DNA from: Purshia tridentata
Lineage: Eukaryota; Streptophyta; Magnoliopsida; Rosales; Rosaceae
DNA length: 27,048 bases
NCBI GenBank assembly: GCA_003254885.1
Contig: QANT01001107.1
Location: 1 to 27,048, forward strand
Direction of reading: 5' to 3'
Shown: piece after piece, positions 1-10,000 of the stretch
Layout of the letters: every line of letters starts with the position of its first letter
How positions within the stretch are numbered: the stretch's first letter is position 1
The notes under the pieces: model-generated
Told to the model about the DNA's origin: nothing
The model's database searches: none
What the model saw: the letters and a program-made list of their open reading frames with translations, nothing else
Made by a program: the position numbers and the translations under genes

Positions 1-51
1 ATCATATTCCTATATAAACTAACACTATTAACTGACTAACATAATTAATAA

Positions 52-73
52 TACAGCTGTCATACAGCTGTCA
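52..73. repeat. 11-bp tandem direct repeat
   Basis: The unit ACAGCTGTCAT occurs twice head to tail just downstream of the truncated NHL frame. Each unit contains the palindrome CAGCTG. It may be a filled-in footprint or a simple slippage duplication. Confidence 0.6.
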
Positions 74-87
74 TCTAACCAACTTAT

Positions 88-372
88 CTAGCTAACAATG
101 CCGACCATCTTGTTAGGGTTTCGGATGGCGACGTTGAGGGCGAGGTTGTAGTGGAGGGTGCTGGCATTGTTGGTGGTGGTGTTAAAATTGAATTGGGTGA
201 GGGAGGCATTGGTGATGTAGATTTTGGGGTCTTGGGGTTTTTTGAAGAAGAATATGACCAGCAGGCAGACCAGGATGAACGAGAGTGTGGTGGAGATTTT
301 GCACAACATGGTTTCCTTTTTGTCTGAGGGAGGAGGCCCAGGGGGGATCGAATCGTACTTGGTTGAGAACAA
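88..372 (-). CDS. NDR1/HIN1-like (LEA_2) membrane protein, 5' part
   Basis: A 94-residue frame begins with a proline-rich cytosolic N-terminus (IPPGPPPSDKK). One hydrophobic segment follows at about residues 28-46, ending in FFFKK. After it comes the start of a LEA_2/NHL extracellular domain, with the typical pattern of a strand, asparagines and the NPNK turn. This order matches the NHL family, membrane proteins linked to defence and stress responses that usually run to about 200-230 residues and are mostly intronless. The frame stops at TAG just after NPNKMVGI, less than halfway through. Either the gene is truncated, or GTTAGC after the Ile codon is a splice donor and the rest lies beyond position 1. 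Family assignment is fairly secure; integrity is not. Bases 373-500 would be its 5' leader and promoter side. Confidence 0.6.
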   Translation of the reverse strand: MFSTKYDSIPPGPPPSDKKETMLCKISTTLSFILVCLLVIFFFKKPQDPKIYITNASLTQFNFNTTTNNASTLHYNLALNVAIRNPNKMVGIVS

Positions 373-959
373 AATTGAAGCAAGAAATTAATGGTGTGTG
401 TTCTTGAGAGAGAGAGATTAATGCTGAGGTGCAAATAAAATTCACGTACGTGCAGTTTAAATACAAAACCTAGTCCTAATAAGATGGGGAAACCAATCCT
501 AAATTCCTAATCCAAAAAAGAAAACCAAAGATCAAAACTTTCCTAAAATTAGCATAAAAAATAAAGAAGCTTTTAGATTTTAGTCATTCAATAAGATTAT
601 ATATTGAATAAAATCTTGTGTAAGATTAAAAATTAAATCTAGTCCTTTGACTATTGTACACATGAGCAGCCATATTAAAGTTTATATTTATTTATTTTCT
701 AATATTATTATTAGTTTATTTATTCTCAAGATACTTTGTGATTGATTAAATACTTGATTGATTTTTTTATATTCTATATTTGTAAGAGTCAATGTAGAAT
801 TAATTGGTTTATCTTGATTTACTCCTCTAATATTACAAGATAATTATACCTAAAAAAGCAAAGTAAACAAAAATATATATTTAATGATTAAGACTAAAAA
901 TTATTATACAGAAAATGTGAGAAATAAATGAAGTAAAAATACAATATAAGGAAAGAAGA

Positions 960-1260
960 TACCTATAGAAAATACCTAAATAAAAATACCAAACTAAAGT
1001 ACCAAAACAATATACCTTAATAAAGTACCAAAAGAACATACCTATATAAAGTACTTAAATAAAATTTCATTAATAAACTACCTAATAAAATACAAATAAA
1101 ATTACCAAAAAAGTTAATATAGCCAAAAAAAAATTTTTTTTTTTAATATATCCACAAAAATTACCTAAATAAAATACCTAAAAGGAAGTTTAAATAGAAA
1201 ATACCTACACAAAAAGTATCTAACTTAATGAAAGCACCTAAAGTAAAGAAGATATATATC
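960..1260. repeat. Degenerate TACC-containing short repeat tract
   Basis: Irregular units of roughly 10-16 bp of the form AAAATACCTAAATA or AAAGTACCAAAA recur many times, giving TACC or ACCT at short intervals in an A-rich background. This looks like a decayed minisatellite or low-complexity expansion. It has no coding signal. Confidence 0.5.
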
Positions 1261-1313
1261 TAAATTAAATAAAATAAATAAAAATTGCCCAAGTTTATAA
1301 AAATACAAAGATG

Positions 1314-1331
1314 GAGAGAGAGAGAGAGAGA
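1314..1331. repeat. (GA)n microsatellite
   Basis: An uninterrupted GA dinucleotide run of about nine units. Confidence 0.9.
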
Positions 1332-1597
1332 TATTATAGAGATGGTTAAAAAAATAAATAAATGTACATTTATTTCCAATTTTGAATGAGATCAATTATC
1401 TTCATAAATGAATGCCTAAAAATATGGATAATAAATTAGGTTAATTGACTTTAAATACTAAATTTCAATAATTTTTTAGTTTAGATACCAAAATTTAATA
1501 GCATTTTAGATTAGGTACTAGTTGAAAAGTCAAACATAATAATATAGTAAATGGTACTATTATTTACAAATATTACATCACATGCCACTACAATAAA

Positions 1598-1598
<1 letters not shown>

Positions 1599-1624
<26 letters not shown>
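1599..1624. repeat. (TA)n microsatellite
   Basis: An uninterrupted TA dinucleotide run of about thirteen units. Confidence 0.9.
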
Positions 1625-1628
<4 letters not shown>

Positions 1629-1687
1629 TATACTATTACATTAATTTATACTATATTGTATTAAAACTAATCAAGCCAATCACATAT

Positions 1688-1965
1688 TAACTGTGACTGT
1701 CTTATAATTTAGTTGTGATTGTTTTGGTAAGTTGAAAAAAAACCTCCCACCACTATACTAAGTATTTTTTTGGGTAAAAGTATTGTTTTGACATCTATTT
1801 ATACTATAAATTGTTTTGACCTCTATTTATACTATATTGTAATAAAATTCTCTTAAAAAAATTTTAATTCAGTCACAACCTAACTGTGACTGTATCACAA
1901 TTTAGCTGTGACTGTCATTCAGTCACAATTAAATTTGAAGTTGAGTATCGTACAGTCACAACTAA
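1688..1965. repeat. Cluster of CTGTGACTGT / CAGTCACAA repeats
   Basis: A block of about 35 bp containing AACTGTGACTGT, then AATTTAG, then TGTGA(C/T)TGT appears at 1688-1722 and again at 1881-1917. Between and after the copies the reverse-oriented CAGTCACAA motif recurs near 1872, 1918 and 1954. A second pair of direct repeats (ATTGTTTTGACxTCTATTTA) lies at about 1783-1837. It may be the remains of a non-autonomous transposon, but no terminal repeats could be fixed. Confidence 0.4.
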
Positions 1966-2486
1966 AACTGAAGTTGAGACTATATTAATTAATTTCTAAG
2001 ACAATATAAAAGTATCAAGGACAATTTTGTCAAAACTTTATAAATTTTATCTAAAACCCATCATATGTAAGTCAAAGGACAGTAGAAGGGCAAATTTGTC
2101 AAACAATTAAAGCCCAAAACAAGTGGGCTGTAAATTTGTGACATATTCTAAAAATCAAATTAATTAGTTAGTAGTCAAATCTAAAAATTATGAGCAAAAC
2201 TGATTTTCTAAAAAAGTATTGAAACTAGGTATTTAATCCTAAATTTCTATATTTTTATACCATCTTACGTGTCATTATTGTACTGGTAGAGTATTTTTTA
2301 AGATTTTTATTTTTATTTCTTTAAGTGTCCAATGTATGAATGTCATATAAATTACCACGTAAAACAATTTCATAAAACAAAACCATGAAAACATGTTTTC
2401 TATTAACCAATTATTATAACTAAATAATTATATACACAAAAGATATTAATTATAAATTATTATTAACCAATTTCATAAAAATTGTT

Positions 2487-2672
2487 TTATTCACAGAAAG
2501 GTACAGCAGCTTGCAAAAGCTTCCCAACCTCTCCAACATCTTTGAGAATGGCCCACCCTGTCATTTCTGATACAAAGCTATTCAACCTGCAATCCATCCA
2601 TTTTCCCCCAAAATTTCCCCAAATATTCACCATGTCAGAGGCGTTGTTCACTTCAAAAAGACGAAAACCCAA
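2487..2672 (-). other. Short coding-like segment of unknown identity
   Basis: A 61-residue open frame on the minus strand lies in a patch visibly richer in G+C than its surroundings. Its residue use is protein-like, with Trp and Gly spaced as in a folded domain and a C-terminal run of LLQAAVPFCE. I do not recognise the family. It could be a leftover exon of a duplicated gene, and an overlapping plus-strand frame of similar size exists. Neither has visible flanking exons. Confidence 0.25.
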
Positions 2673-2984
2673 CTAATGAAACAAACCCACTTACAAATTA
2701 TAAGCAAATGCATTCAAAAAAAAAAAAAATTAAGAACAAAACAGTCACCAAACTTATTGCGATGATTGTCCCCGTGAGCAAGTGGAGGAATGGATAAAGT
2801 GCGTAAGTTGATTTATATTTATGTTGACCTTCACCTTTTAGCTAGAGGTTGGGTTTATTTCCGTAAGATAGTAAAAGTATTCAGCTAAGTAATTTGGATA
2901 TATATATATTGAGACAATTGATGGTGTATAAGAATTAAAATTTAGATTAATCGAGTGAATCAGTAGTGATGGGATTATAACTTA

Positions 2985-3183
2985 AGGGGAGTGTAGTGTA
3001 TATAGATTTATAAAGACTTCTATAGACTTTTTTCAAGTTGCAGACTTTTGCAGAATTTATATATTTTCACAGAATTCCACAGAGTTTTACAGAGTCCATA
3101 GAAATCCTTATAAATCCACAGAGAATAGGTCGGATTTATAATGACTTTGAAATATCTTTTAAAATCCATATACAATACACCCC
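2985..3183. mobile_element. MITE-like element, about 199 bp
   Basis: The left end (GGGGAGTGTAGTGTATATAG) and the reverse complement of the right end (GGGGTGTATTGTATATGG) form an imperfect terminal inverted repeat of about 20-25 bp. Both arms continue into similar ATTTATAAAG / ATTTTAAAAG sequence. ACTTA directly abuts both ends (2980-2984 and 3184-3188). GGGGTGTATT-type ends resemble Harbinger/Tourist-like MITEs, although those normally duplicate 3 bp. There is no coding capacity; the two opposed short frames inside are fortuitous. Confidence 0.6.
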
Positions 3184-3559
3184 ACTTAGACTTTCTCAAA
3201 TGGATGTGTGGGATCAAGCTAAGTTCTGGAAGTCAGGTAGGGGGATCTAGGAAATTTTGGCATGTGTTTTGATTTTATTAAATCTTTATTGAAAAATGTA
3301 ACATGCATGTTAATACGTGACTTATGTAAATTATCTGAATTATTTGAGCGTGATAGAAATTAATTTATTATTAGATACTATAATTTGTGCATTTATCTCA
3401 AGGTGAAGCATGATCCATTGTGAGTGGAAGTTACGGTGGTCAAAAGGAATTGGGTGTTAAATTTACATTTTGTAGTGGGCATGGGAGAGAAGCCCTCTTT
3501 AGTTGCGACTGATAAAATTATCTAAACCCCAAGGCATATTGGGACCTTCAATTGTGATT

Positions 3560-4100
3560 GAAGTTAGAATGTCTTGCACTTTAATTATGATTAATGTGAA
3601 GACATATTACAATTTATTTTTCGAGGGATTGAATTGAGAAAGTGCAGCATAACACTCATGCATCACTAGTGTTATTGCATAATATATTATATGTTCCATG
3701 ATTGTGTGTTTTTACTGAGCTTCAATTTAATCAATTCTTTTTATTGAGGTCTTATGTCTCTACTGAGCCATTGGTTAGAGCTTACCCCCCTCATAGACTT
3801 TGTAGATACTGTAGCAAGAGTCAGTGTGCCCGATTAGAAATAGTCTCTATTATTAAGCATGAACTAAGTCAGAGTTTGATTTTAATTTGAGCAAAGAGTG
3901 ATGATAGTACAGATGAAGGATTGATCAAGTTTGTAAATTAAGTTTGATTTATGTTATGATACAGTAGTTGTACAACGTTTATTTTTATTTATCATACTTT
4001 TTCACGTCACATTTTGATTATAGAAGCTAATTCTATAATTAGAGTGTGATTCACTCTTTAATTTGAAATTTACTCTTAAATTTTGAATTGGGGCGTGACA
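3560..4100 (+). mobile_element. Degraded gypsy-type LTR relic
   Basis: The segment ends at 4100 in GGGGCGTGACA, an end typical of Del/Tekay-type gypsy LTRs in plants. Upstream, around 3750-3840, is a stretch of the kind seen in such LTRs (ACTGAGCC, then a pyrimidine-rich TTACCCCCCTC). No matching second LTR, internal domain or target duplication was found and the left edge is uncertain, so it is probably an old solo or truncated LTR. Confidence 0.4.
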
Positions 4101-4389
4101 CATGACTAGAATTATAATCTTTAATTTATAATAAGAATAATTTGATCATAAACACTCATAATATGTAAAAGTTAACACGTTTCAGAAAATGTTCATACCA
4201 AATATGATAATGATAAAATCTCATATTCATTTCCAAGCCGTTCAAACAAATAGGAAGTAGCCAAGGCATGTAATATTGTAATGAAAAACAAATATGTGCA
4301 CAAACTATAAAGTCATTCATATAGGCAATTCATGCACCAAGGAAAACTGAAACACTTATTCGTGGTGCACATGTTATTCTTTATTCAGT

Positions 4390-4750
4390 TGTTGCCATCA
4401 AATGCATTCTATGTTGTGTTTTATTTTTTTACTTATTATTGACCAACTGAACAGGTCACCATACATTCTATGTAATTTTTTTTTAAAAAAAAACTCATCT
4501 GATAGCTTTATCAAAATTAATTAAGATTTGGTAATGATAATTTTTTTTGGTTCTTTCTTTATACATTTATTTACCATCAAAGGCATTGCATTCATTAGTT
4601 CTTTTAGAATCATATGGATTATGTTTTATTTCAGTACTTGTCATTGACCCTTTGACCTACCGAACATGTCATATATTCTTATTTAATTTCAAAAACCATA
4701 TTTTTCCTTATCAAAATCGATCATGACTTGAAAATATATGATCTATAATT
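4390..4750. repeat. Diverged direct duplication (about 150 bp units)
   Basis: The block at 4390-4530 (CCATCAAATGCATT, GTTTTATTTTTTTACTT, ATTGACC, ACATTCTA, TATCAAAATTAAT) recurs in the same order at 4573-4735 with many substitutions. No gene is present. The remainder of 4101-5100 is AT-rich spacer with nothing recognised. Confidence 0.45.
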
Positions 4751-5109
4751 TTGATTCGATCTCCATTAAATGGTCAAAGTTCGTTTGGAAATACGGCTAT
4801 TTTTATTCTCTAGCTAAATAGTGAAACGTTATACACCATGTACTAATATTAATATATGAACCTAATGACTTCTGACTAATTATTAACAAATTTTTCATAA
4901 TCTGGACTTTGAAACAAACCACCAACCCTTCCATAAAATTAAGAGGCAACAACAAATTAAGAACTTATTGGGTAATCCATTATATTATATGATTTTGACC
5001 TGGTTAAACACCCAATCCACTCTCATGTCAAAAGGTTGTATTTTTCTTAGAGTCGTATTTTCAAAATACTATCGAAAGTAGCTAGTTTTGATGATATGGT
5101 TTAAAGGAG

Positions 5110-5335
5110 TAATTCTCGCATCCATAGGAATGTTTGCATGTGGTCCAAGTAAAATTTTTTTACGTATAATTCTATATAAACAAGTAATTCTATATGTCAA
5201 TCTCTTGTATGCATGTAAAATTGCTGACCATGAGATTGGTATATAAAATTGCTTGTTTATACAAAATTTGTATGTAAGATTGTTAGTTTAAGATTCCATG
5301 CGGACTATTTATAGATAATGAAGAGTGCGGGTGGT
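5110..5335. mobile_element. Foldback/MITE-like inverted repeat
   Basis: The arms at 5176-5204 and 5232-5260 are reverse complements at 25 of 29 positions around a short centre. Weaker pairing extends outward (GCATGTGG near 5136 against CCATGCGG near 5296). The structure resembles a small foldback transposon. Terminal duplications could not be defined. Confidence 0.45.
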
Positions 5336-5483
5336 TCATCTAGTATTTCAATTAGAAGAGTAATCTTAATTCTAAATCTTGCATATATATCATGTTTCAT
5401 GTAAAAATGACACAAAGAGTACTAGAAGAGTAATGGAGTATAAGTTAATGAATTTCATTGAATTAGAAAAATAAAACTAAAAT

Positions 5484-5795
5484 TCAACGCCCTTCAACCC
5501 TTGTCATTGTCACCTCATTTGTACAGTATACATTGTCACTTTGCGGCTGAAATTCATTGGTCAATGAGATTCGCAAGGTAAAAGTTGGCTGCTAAGGTTG
5601 TGGACAACGACCTGTTTCGCTGCCTAACATGAGAATCACGTCTGGCTTGGTCAGCCTATCCATGGCATTGTCCTGAACACAAAGAGGTGAAAAATGTATG
5701 CATCTCTTTACTTCAGATGGGTAAAATGAAGAAGCAACAGCAAATCAATCAAGTTGAGTACCCTGCCTTCACTCCAGAAATTCCATATGTTTTTT
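5484..5795 (-). pseudogene. Decayed copy of an S-receptor kinase last exon
   Basis: Read on the minus strand, pieces of this segment align with the final exon of the intact receptor kinase about 700 bp away. They include a WSEGR start, CVQDNA-DR-T-P-V-ML in the middle, and a C-terminal T-V-EGR stop (TGA at 5484-5486). The intact exon has [19 protein letters not shown] and ends TTFEGR. A frameshift separates the first part from the middle, and an in-frame stop interrupts the part after ML. No other kinase exons were found between it and the NHL gene. It is therefore the last trace of a tandem paralogue or a partial duplication. Confidence 0.7.
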
Positions 5796-6470
5796 AGGTT
5801 TCAGATTCACGTGTTTAGGTGCAGGTAGCATATTCAACTACCGAGTGCTTGGTAAAAGTTTTGCCTAAAAGTTAGGTATATTGGGTTGATGGATTGTGAG
5901 TTGAGTTTTTCATATGGTGGGAAGGGGGGAAGGAATAGGTTAGTTGGGGTGGATTTTGGTTAACTCTTTCCTTAAAAAAACTATAAAAAAATAAAAATAA
6001 AAATGCATGGGCAAAAATTAAAGAGAATAATTTTTGTCTCTTATATTAATAAGCTTGATGTTGAATGCTCATTTTCACAAGTAAATTTTAATATAAGTTT
6101 AATATTAGGGCTTTGTTTAAGCTTTAATTTGGTTTGAACATGTTTTGTGCGGTTGATTAGCCTTATAAATACAATATATTTGAATGTACCTCACTAAAGG
6201 GAAAAAGATTTTGTTCAACTCACCTTATTTAAAGCTGATTCATGAAACACGTACTTCATACATGGCTAACATCATGAAAGACGAATTATTATTGTTATTT
6301 ATAAGATGTTATACTTATAACCTTAAAGGTGATTTGTGTAAAGAATTTGGCTCCCTATTCTAAATTTGTGTTACGAATTTGGCTCTCAAATGACTCTGGC
6401 AAAAGAAAAGCCTTTCAACATGCCTGAAAAATTCAGAATGACCAAAAGCCATTGCCTACTTTTCTATCAC
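5796..6470. other. Spacer and probable 3' UTR of the receptor kinase
   Basis: Noncoding sequence between the pseudo-exon and the kinase stop codon. The part next to 6470 would be transcribed as the kinase 3' UTR. No other feature was recognised. Confidence 0.5.
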
Positions 6471-7040
6471 TTATCGTCCTTCGAAGGTTGTTATGGTAGC
6501 TTCATTTACAGAGCAAATACTGTCACACTGTAGTTGAAGATCAGAGACTGAGTTCTGGAAGGTAAATACAGGTCGCTTAGGTTGTGGACCATCAGTCCCA
6601 CTACTTAGCATGAAAACTACCTCCGGCATGGTTGGCCTATCTGCAGCATTGTCCTGTACACAAAGGAGCCCAATATGCATGCATGTCATCACTTCTGATG
6701 TGAAATATGAATCAACCAATACTTCATCTTTCAATTCTAGTCCCCTGCCTTCACTCCATAAGTGCCACGCCTGACAAAATTCATATATGTTTGGCTAGAA
6801 ATTGTTAGACTGCTGCATTTGGCTTTATATGTATTGTTCAAGTTTTATGAAAGAGGCTGCTCATTAAAAGATTTAGAGTGTGAACTTACATAAGCTAGGA
6901 AGCCTAGGTGTTGGTCATTGTAGTAGAAGTTGGTATTCTTCCTGCCACTAATAATCTCCAATACCAACACCCCGAAGCTATAGACATCAGACTTTTCAGA
7001 AAATATCCCACCCATGGCATACTCTGGAGACATATAGCCA
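6471..7040 (-). CDS. Receptor kinase exons 6-7: kinase C-lobe and tail
   Basis: Exon 6 (7040-6890) follows an acceptor TGTCTGTGCAG. It supplies the substrate-binding GYMSPEYAM and the F-helix DVYSFGV, ending at FLAY before GTAAGT. Exon 7 (6770-6471) follows TTTTGTCAG and starts [10 protein letters not shown]. It contains the terminal subdomain XI pattern [19 protein letters not shown] with its conserved Arg, then ends in a short tail and TAA at 6473-6471. Position and phase agree exactly with exon 5 across the intronic Copia element. Confidence 0.87.
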
Positions 7041-10000
7041 CTGCACAGACAATTGATCATTACCATATAACTGACATAATGCCTAGTAATATGCTAAGCA
7101 TAAGAACTAGGTGTAAGAATCAGTTGGACTAAACCAAGTTCTACTAGGAATTATGCTAACTCAGTAGCTTATAGAACAAGCAATAGGATTCCTTACTGAA
7201 ACATAACACAATCCTTTTGGCATTAGGATTAATCAGAGGGTGACTAATACCTGGTTTCTACAAGTTATTAATCAAGTCAAATCCATATTAGAGTTAGATT
7301 AGAATTGGATCACTGATGCCTTAATGGGAGGCATCAGAAATCTGCTATCTATATAAATACAAAGGCATAGGTCCCTGGCTGATTGATCAACCTAAGCAAC
7401 TAAGTTCTCTGCCCCATTGGAAGAGCTGCTATATAGGATCGTGCTGGCCAGAAGACTTGTGTAACTTCACAGACACTATAGGCTGCTGATATGGCATCAA
7501 ATGGTTAGTCTTGTTGTGCTGTTGATATGTTGAATTCTTGTTGATTGCAGGAGCAAATAATATTAAGTTTTGGTCTGGTGTGTCTTCTTTAGAGTAAACT
7601 TACATGTGGTATCAGAGCCAGCACACACATGCCAATTCTTAATAATACAGAATTTTTTCTTCTAGTCTTGTCTGCTCTTCAGTTGGTTTTTCTCTTCTTC
7701 GGCGCATGATTATTAGCTTCACCACATCAGTTCTTCATAATGTTTTTATTCTTGTTTTTCTTTTAGTATTACAAGAAAACGATATGGTAAATAAGCACAT
7801 ATGTTTATTTTGCTTGTTTATGTTAGTTTGCATGCTAATTAAACTCTGCTGTTTTTCTTGACAAACTTGATTAATGCTTAATCTGTGCATGCATAATTTT
7901 TAATCCGCATTCAGTAAGGGATTTTCTCATTAGGTTGGTAGTGACACTTACTATATTGATAACACAAAACCTTCCATATATTAAGAGTCACTGCCAAGAA
8001 ATATAGTGAAGGCAGAAAATCAACATTACAGCTGCAGTCTTAGGTCTCTTAGACATTTATTTTATGTTCATTTCAGTTTTTGACATGGAAAACATGGATA
8101 TATAAGAACCTAAGGCTCACATGTTACAAAATATCATGATTTCGGGCATTCTTACAAGTGTTCTTTCTGCTGAACAAAACTGCAGAAGTGCACTTGCAAT
8201 AATTGATTTTATGGTATTTTGAGAACATGATTAATTAGAGGCCTCACTTCATGAACTGAACAAAATGGTCTCATGAAGTGCAGCAAAATACATTCTCAGG
8301 TATTAATACTCATTATTTACAGAACTGACCTGAGACACTAAATAAATCATTTTGCAGCATCAATGAGTTTCGCAAGTATTGAACCATTGAATGGTCACAA
8401 CTTCAAAAAGTGGAAGCAAGACATTGAGATAGTTCTAGGTCTTAATGACCTAGATTTAGCACTTAGGGAAGATAAACTAGATGCTGTGACTCCTACAAGC
8501 ACTGCAGAAGAAAAAGCTAAGAATGAAAAATGGGAAAAGGCAAATAGGATGGCACTGCTGATCATGAAGAGGGCAATGGCTGATATTGTGAAAGGTGGAA
8601 TTGCTGAGAACAACAATGCTAAGGCATTTTTGGTATCCATCAGTGAGAAATATCAAGAATCTGAAATGGCAGAGACAAGTAACTTGATGGCTGCACTGAC
8701 TGGTAGGAAGTTTGATGGAGTAGGTAGTGTGAGAGGTGAGAGAGTATATTATGTCTTTAATTAACATTGCAGGAAAACTGAGAGTGCTACAAATACCTAT
8801 AGTAGACGAGTTCATTGTTCATCAAGTACTCATGTCACTGCCAGAGCAATATGAGCATCTGACTTCGATCTATGCTGCACAAAAGGAGAAATGGACCTAA
8901 AATGAGTTGATTTCTATGTGTGTGCAAGAGGAAGAGAGGAGTAAGAAAGGCAAAACAGTGGCAGAAGTGAATTTTGTGCAGAAATCAAATCAGAAGGCCA
9001 ACTCAGGTAAAAAGAATAAGAAACAATTTCAGAAATTCAAAGGAACAAATGACAATGCAACCTATTCCAAATCGAAAGATGGCCTTAAGGCAGTAAAAAC
9101 CACTAAGTTTAAGTGTTTTCACTGCAAAAAGACAGGTCATTTTAAGAAAGAGTGTGACCAATGGAAAGCTTGGATGATTCAGAAAGGTATTCCATACTAT
9201 TTTTACCTCGAAATAAATTTAGTTGACTATTCTTTCAATTCTTGGTGGATTGATTCAGGTTCACCCATTCATATTGCAAATTCATTGCAGGGTATCACAA
9301 AAAGGAGGACACCAAGGAAGAATGAAGTTAGCATTCGAGTGGGGAATGGAATGCAAGTAGCAGTCAAGGCCATTGGAGCAGTCTCCATTAGATTAGGAAC
9401 TGGTTTTGTATTAGTTTTAGAAGAGGTGTTTGTTATACCTTCCTTAAGAAGGAACCTCATTTCGGTTGTTCAATTAACTAGAAGGGATTTTAGTTTGAAT
9501 TTCAATAAAGATAGTATGAATTTGCTTCTTAATTCTTCTATTGTTGGCACTGCATGTCTGGTTAATGAGCATTGGAAATTACAATGCTCTAATGACAATG
9601 AAGTTAATAGTATTTCGGTTGCACATCATAATAAAGGATCTAAGATCAATGATCATTCATCCATGTTATGGCACAAAAGACTTGCAAATATATCAAAAGA
9701 AAAAATGCAGTTATTAATTAAAGACAACATCTTACCTCAATTGGATTTTTCAGATTTCAATGACAGTGTGGAATGTATAACAACCTCCCACAGGAAAAGG
9801 GGGTCAATACGAAGTCATGGTTTGCTTGAGCTTATCCATACTGACATCTGTGGACCTTTTCCTTATCAGACCATTTGCAAACATTCTTATTTCATTCTAT
9901 TCATTGATTATTTTTCGAGATATTGCACAGTATACCTATTATCTGAAAAATCACAATCTTTAGAAGCTTTTAAAATACACAAAACACAAGTAGAAAAGTA

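Larger units (their letters stand above)
436..2486. other. AT-rich intergenic spacer, no gene seen
   Basis: This stretch is very AT-rich with stops in every frame. It contains only simple-sequence tracts and degenerate repeats, which are listed separately. No splice-compatible coding segment or RNA gene was recognised in it. Confidence 0.7.

Noticed and set aside
3702..3890. 62-residue plus-strand frame
   Set aside because: It falls in a gypsy-type LTR relic and shows no family resemblance.
8395..8815. Minus-strand frames over Copia-1 gag
   Set aside because: They are shadows of the gag reading frame with no motifs.
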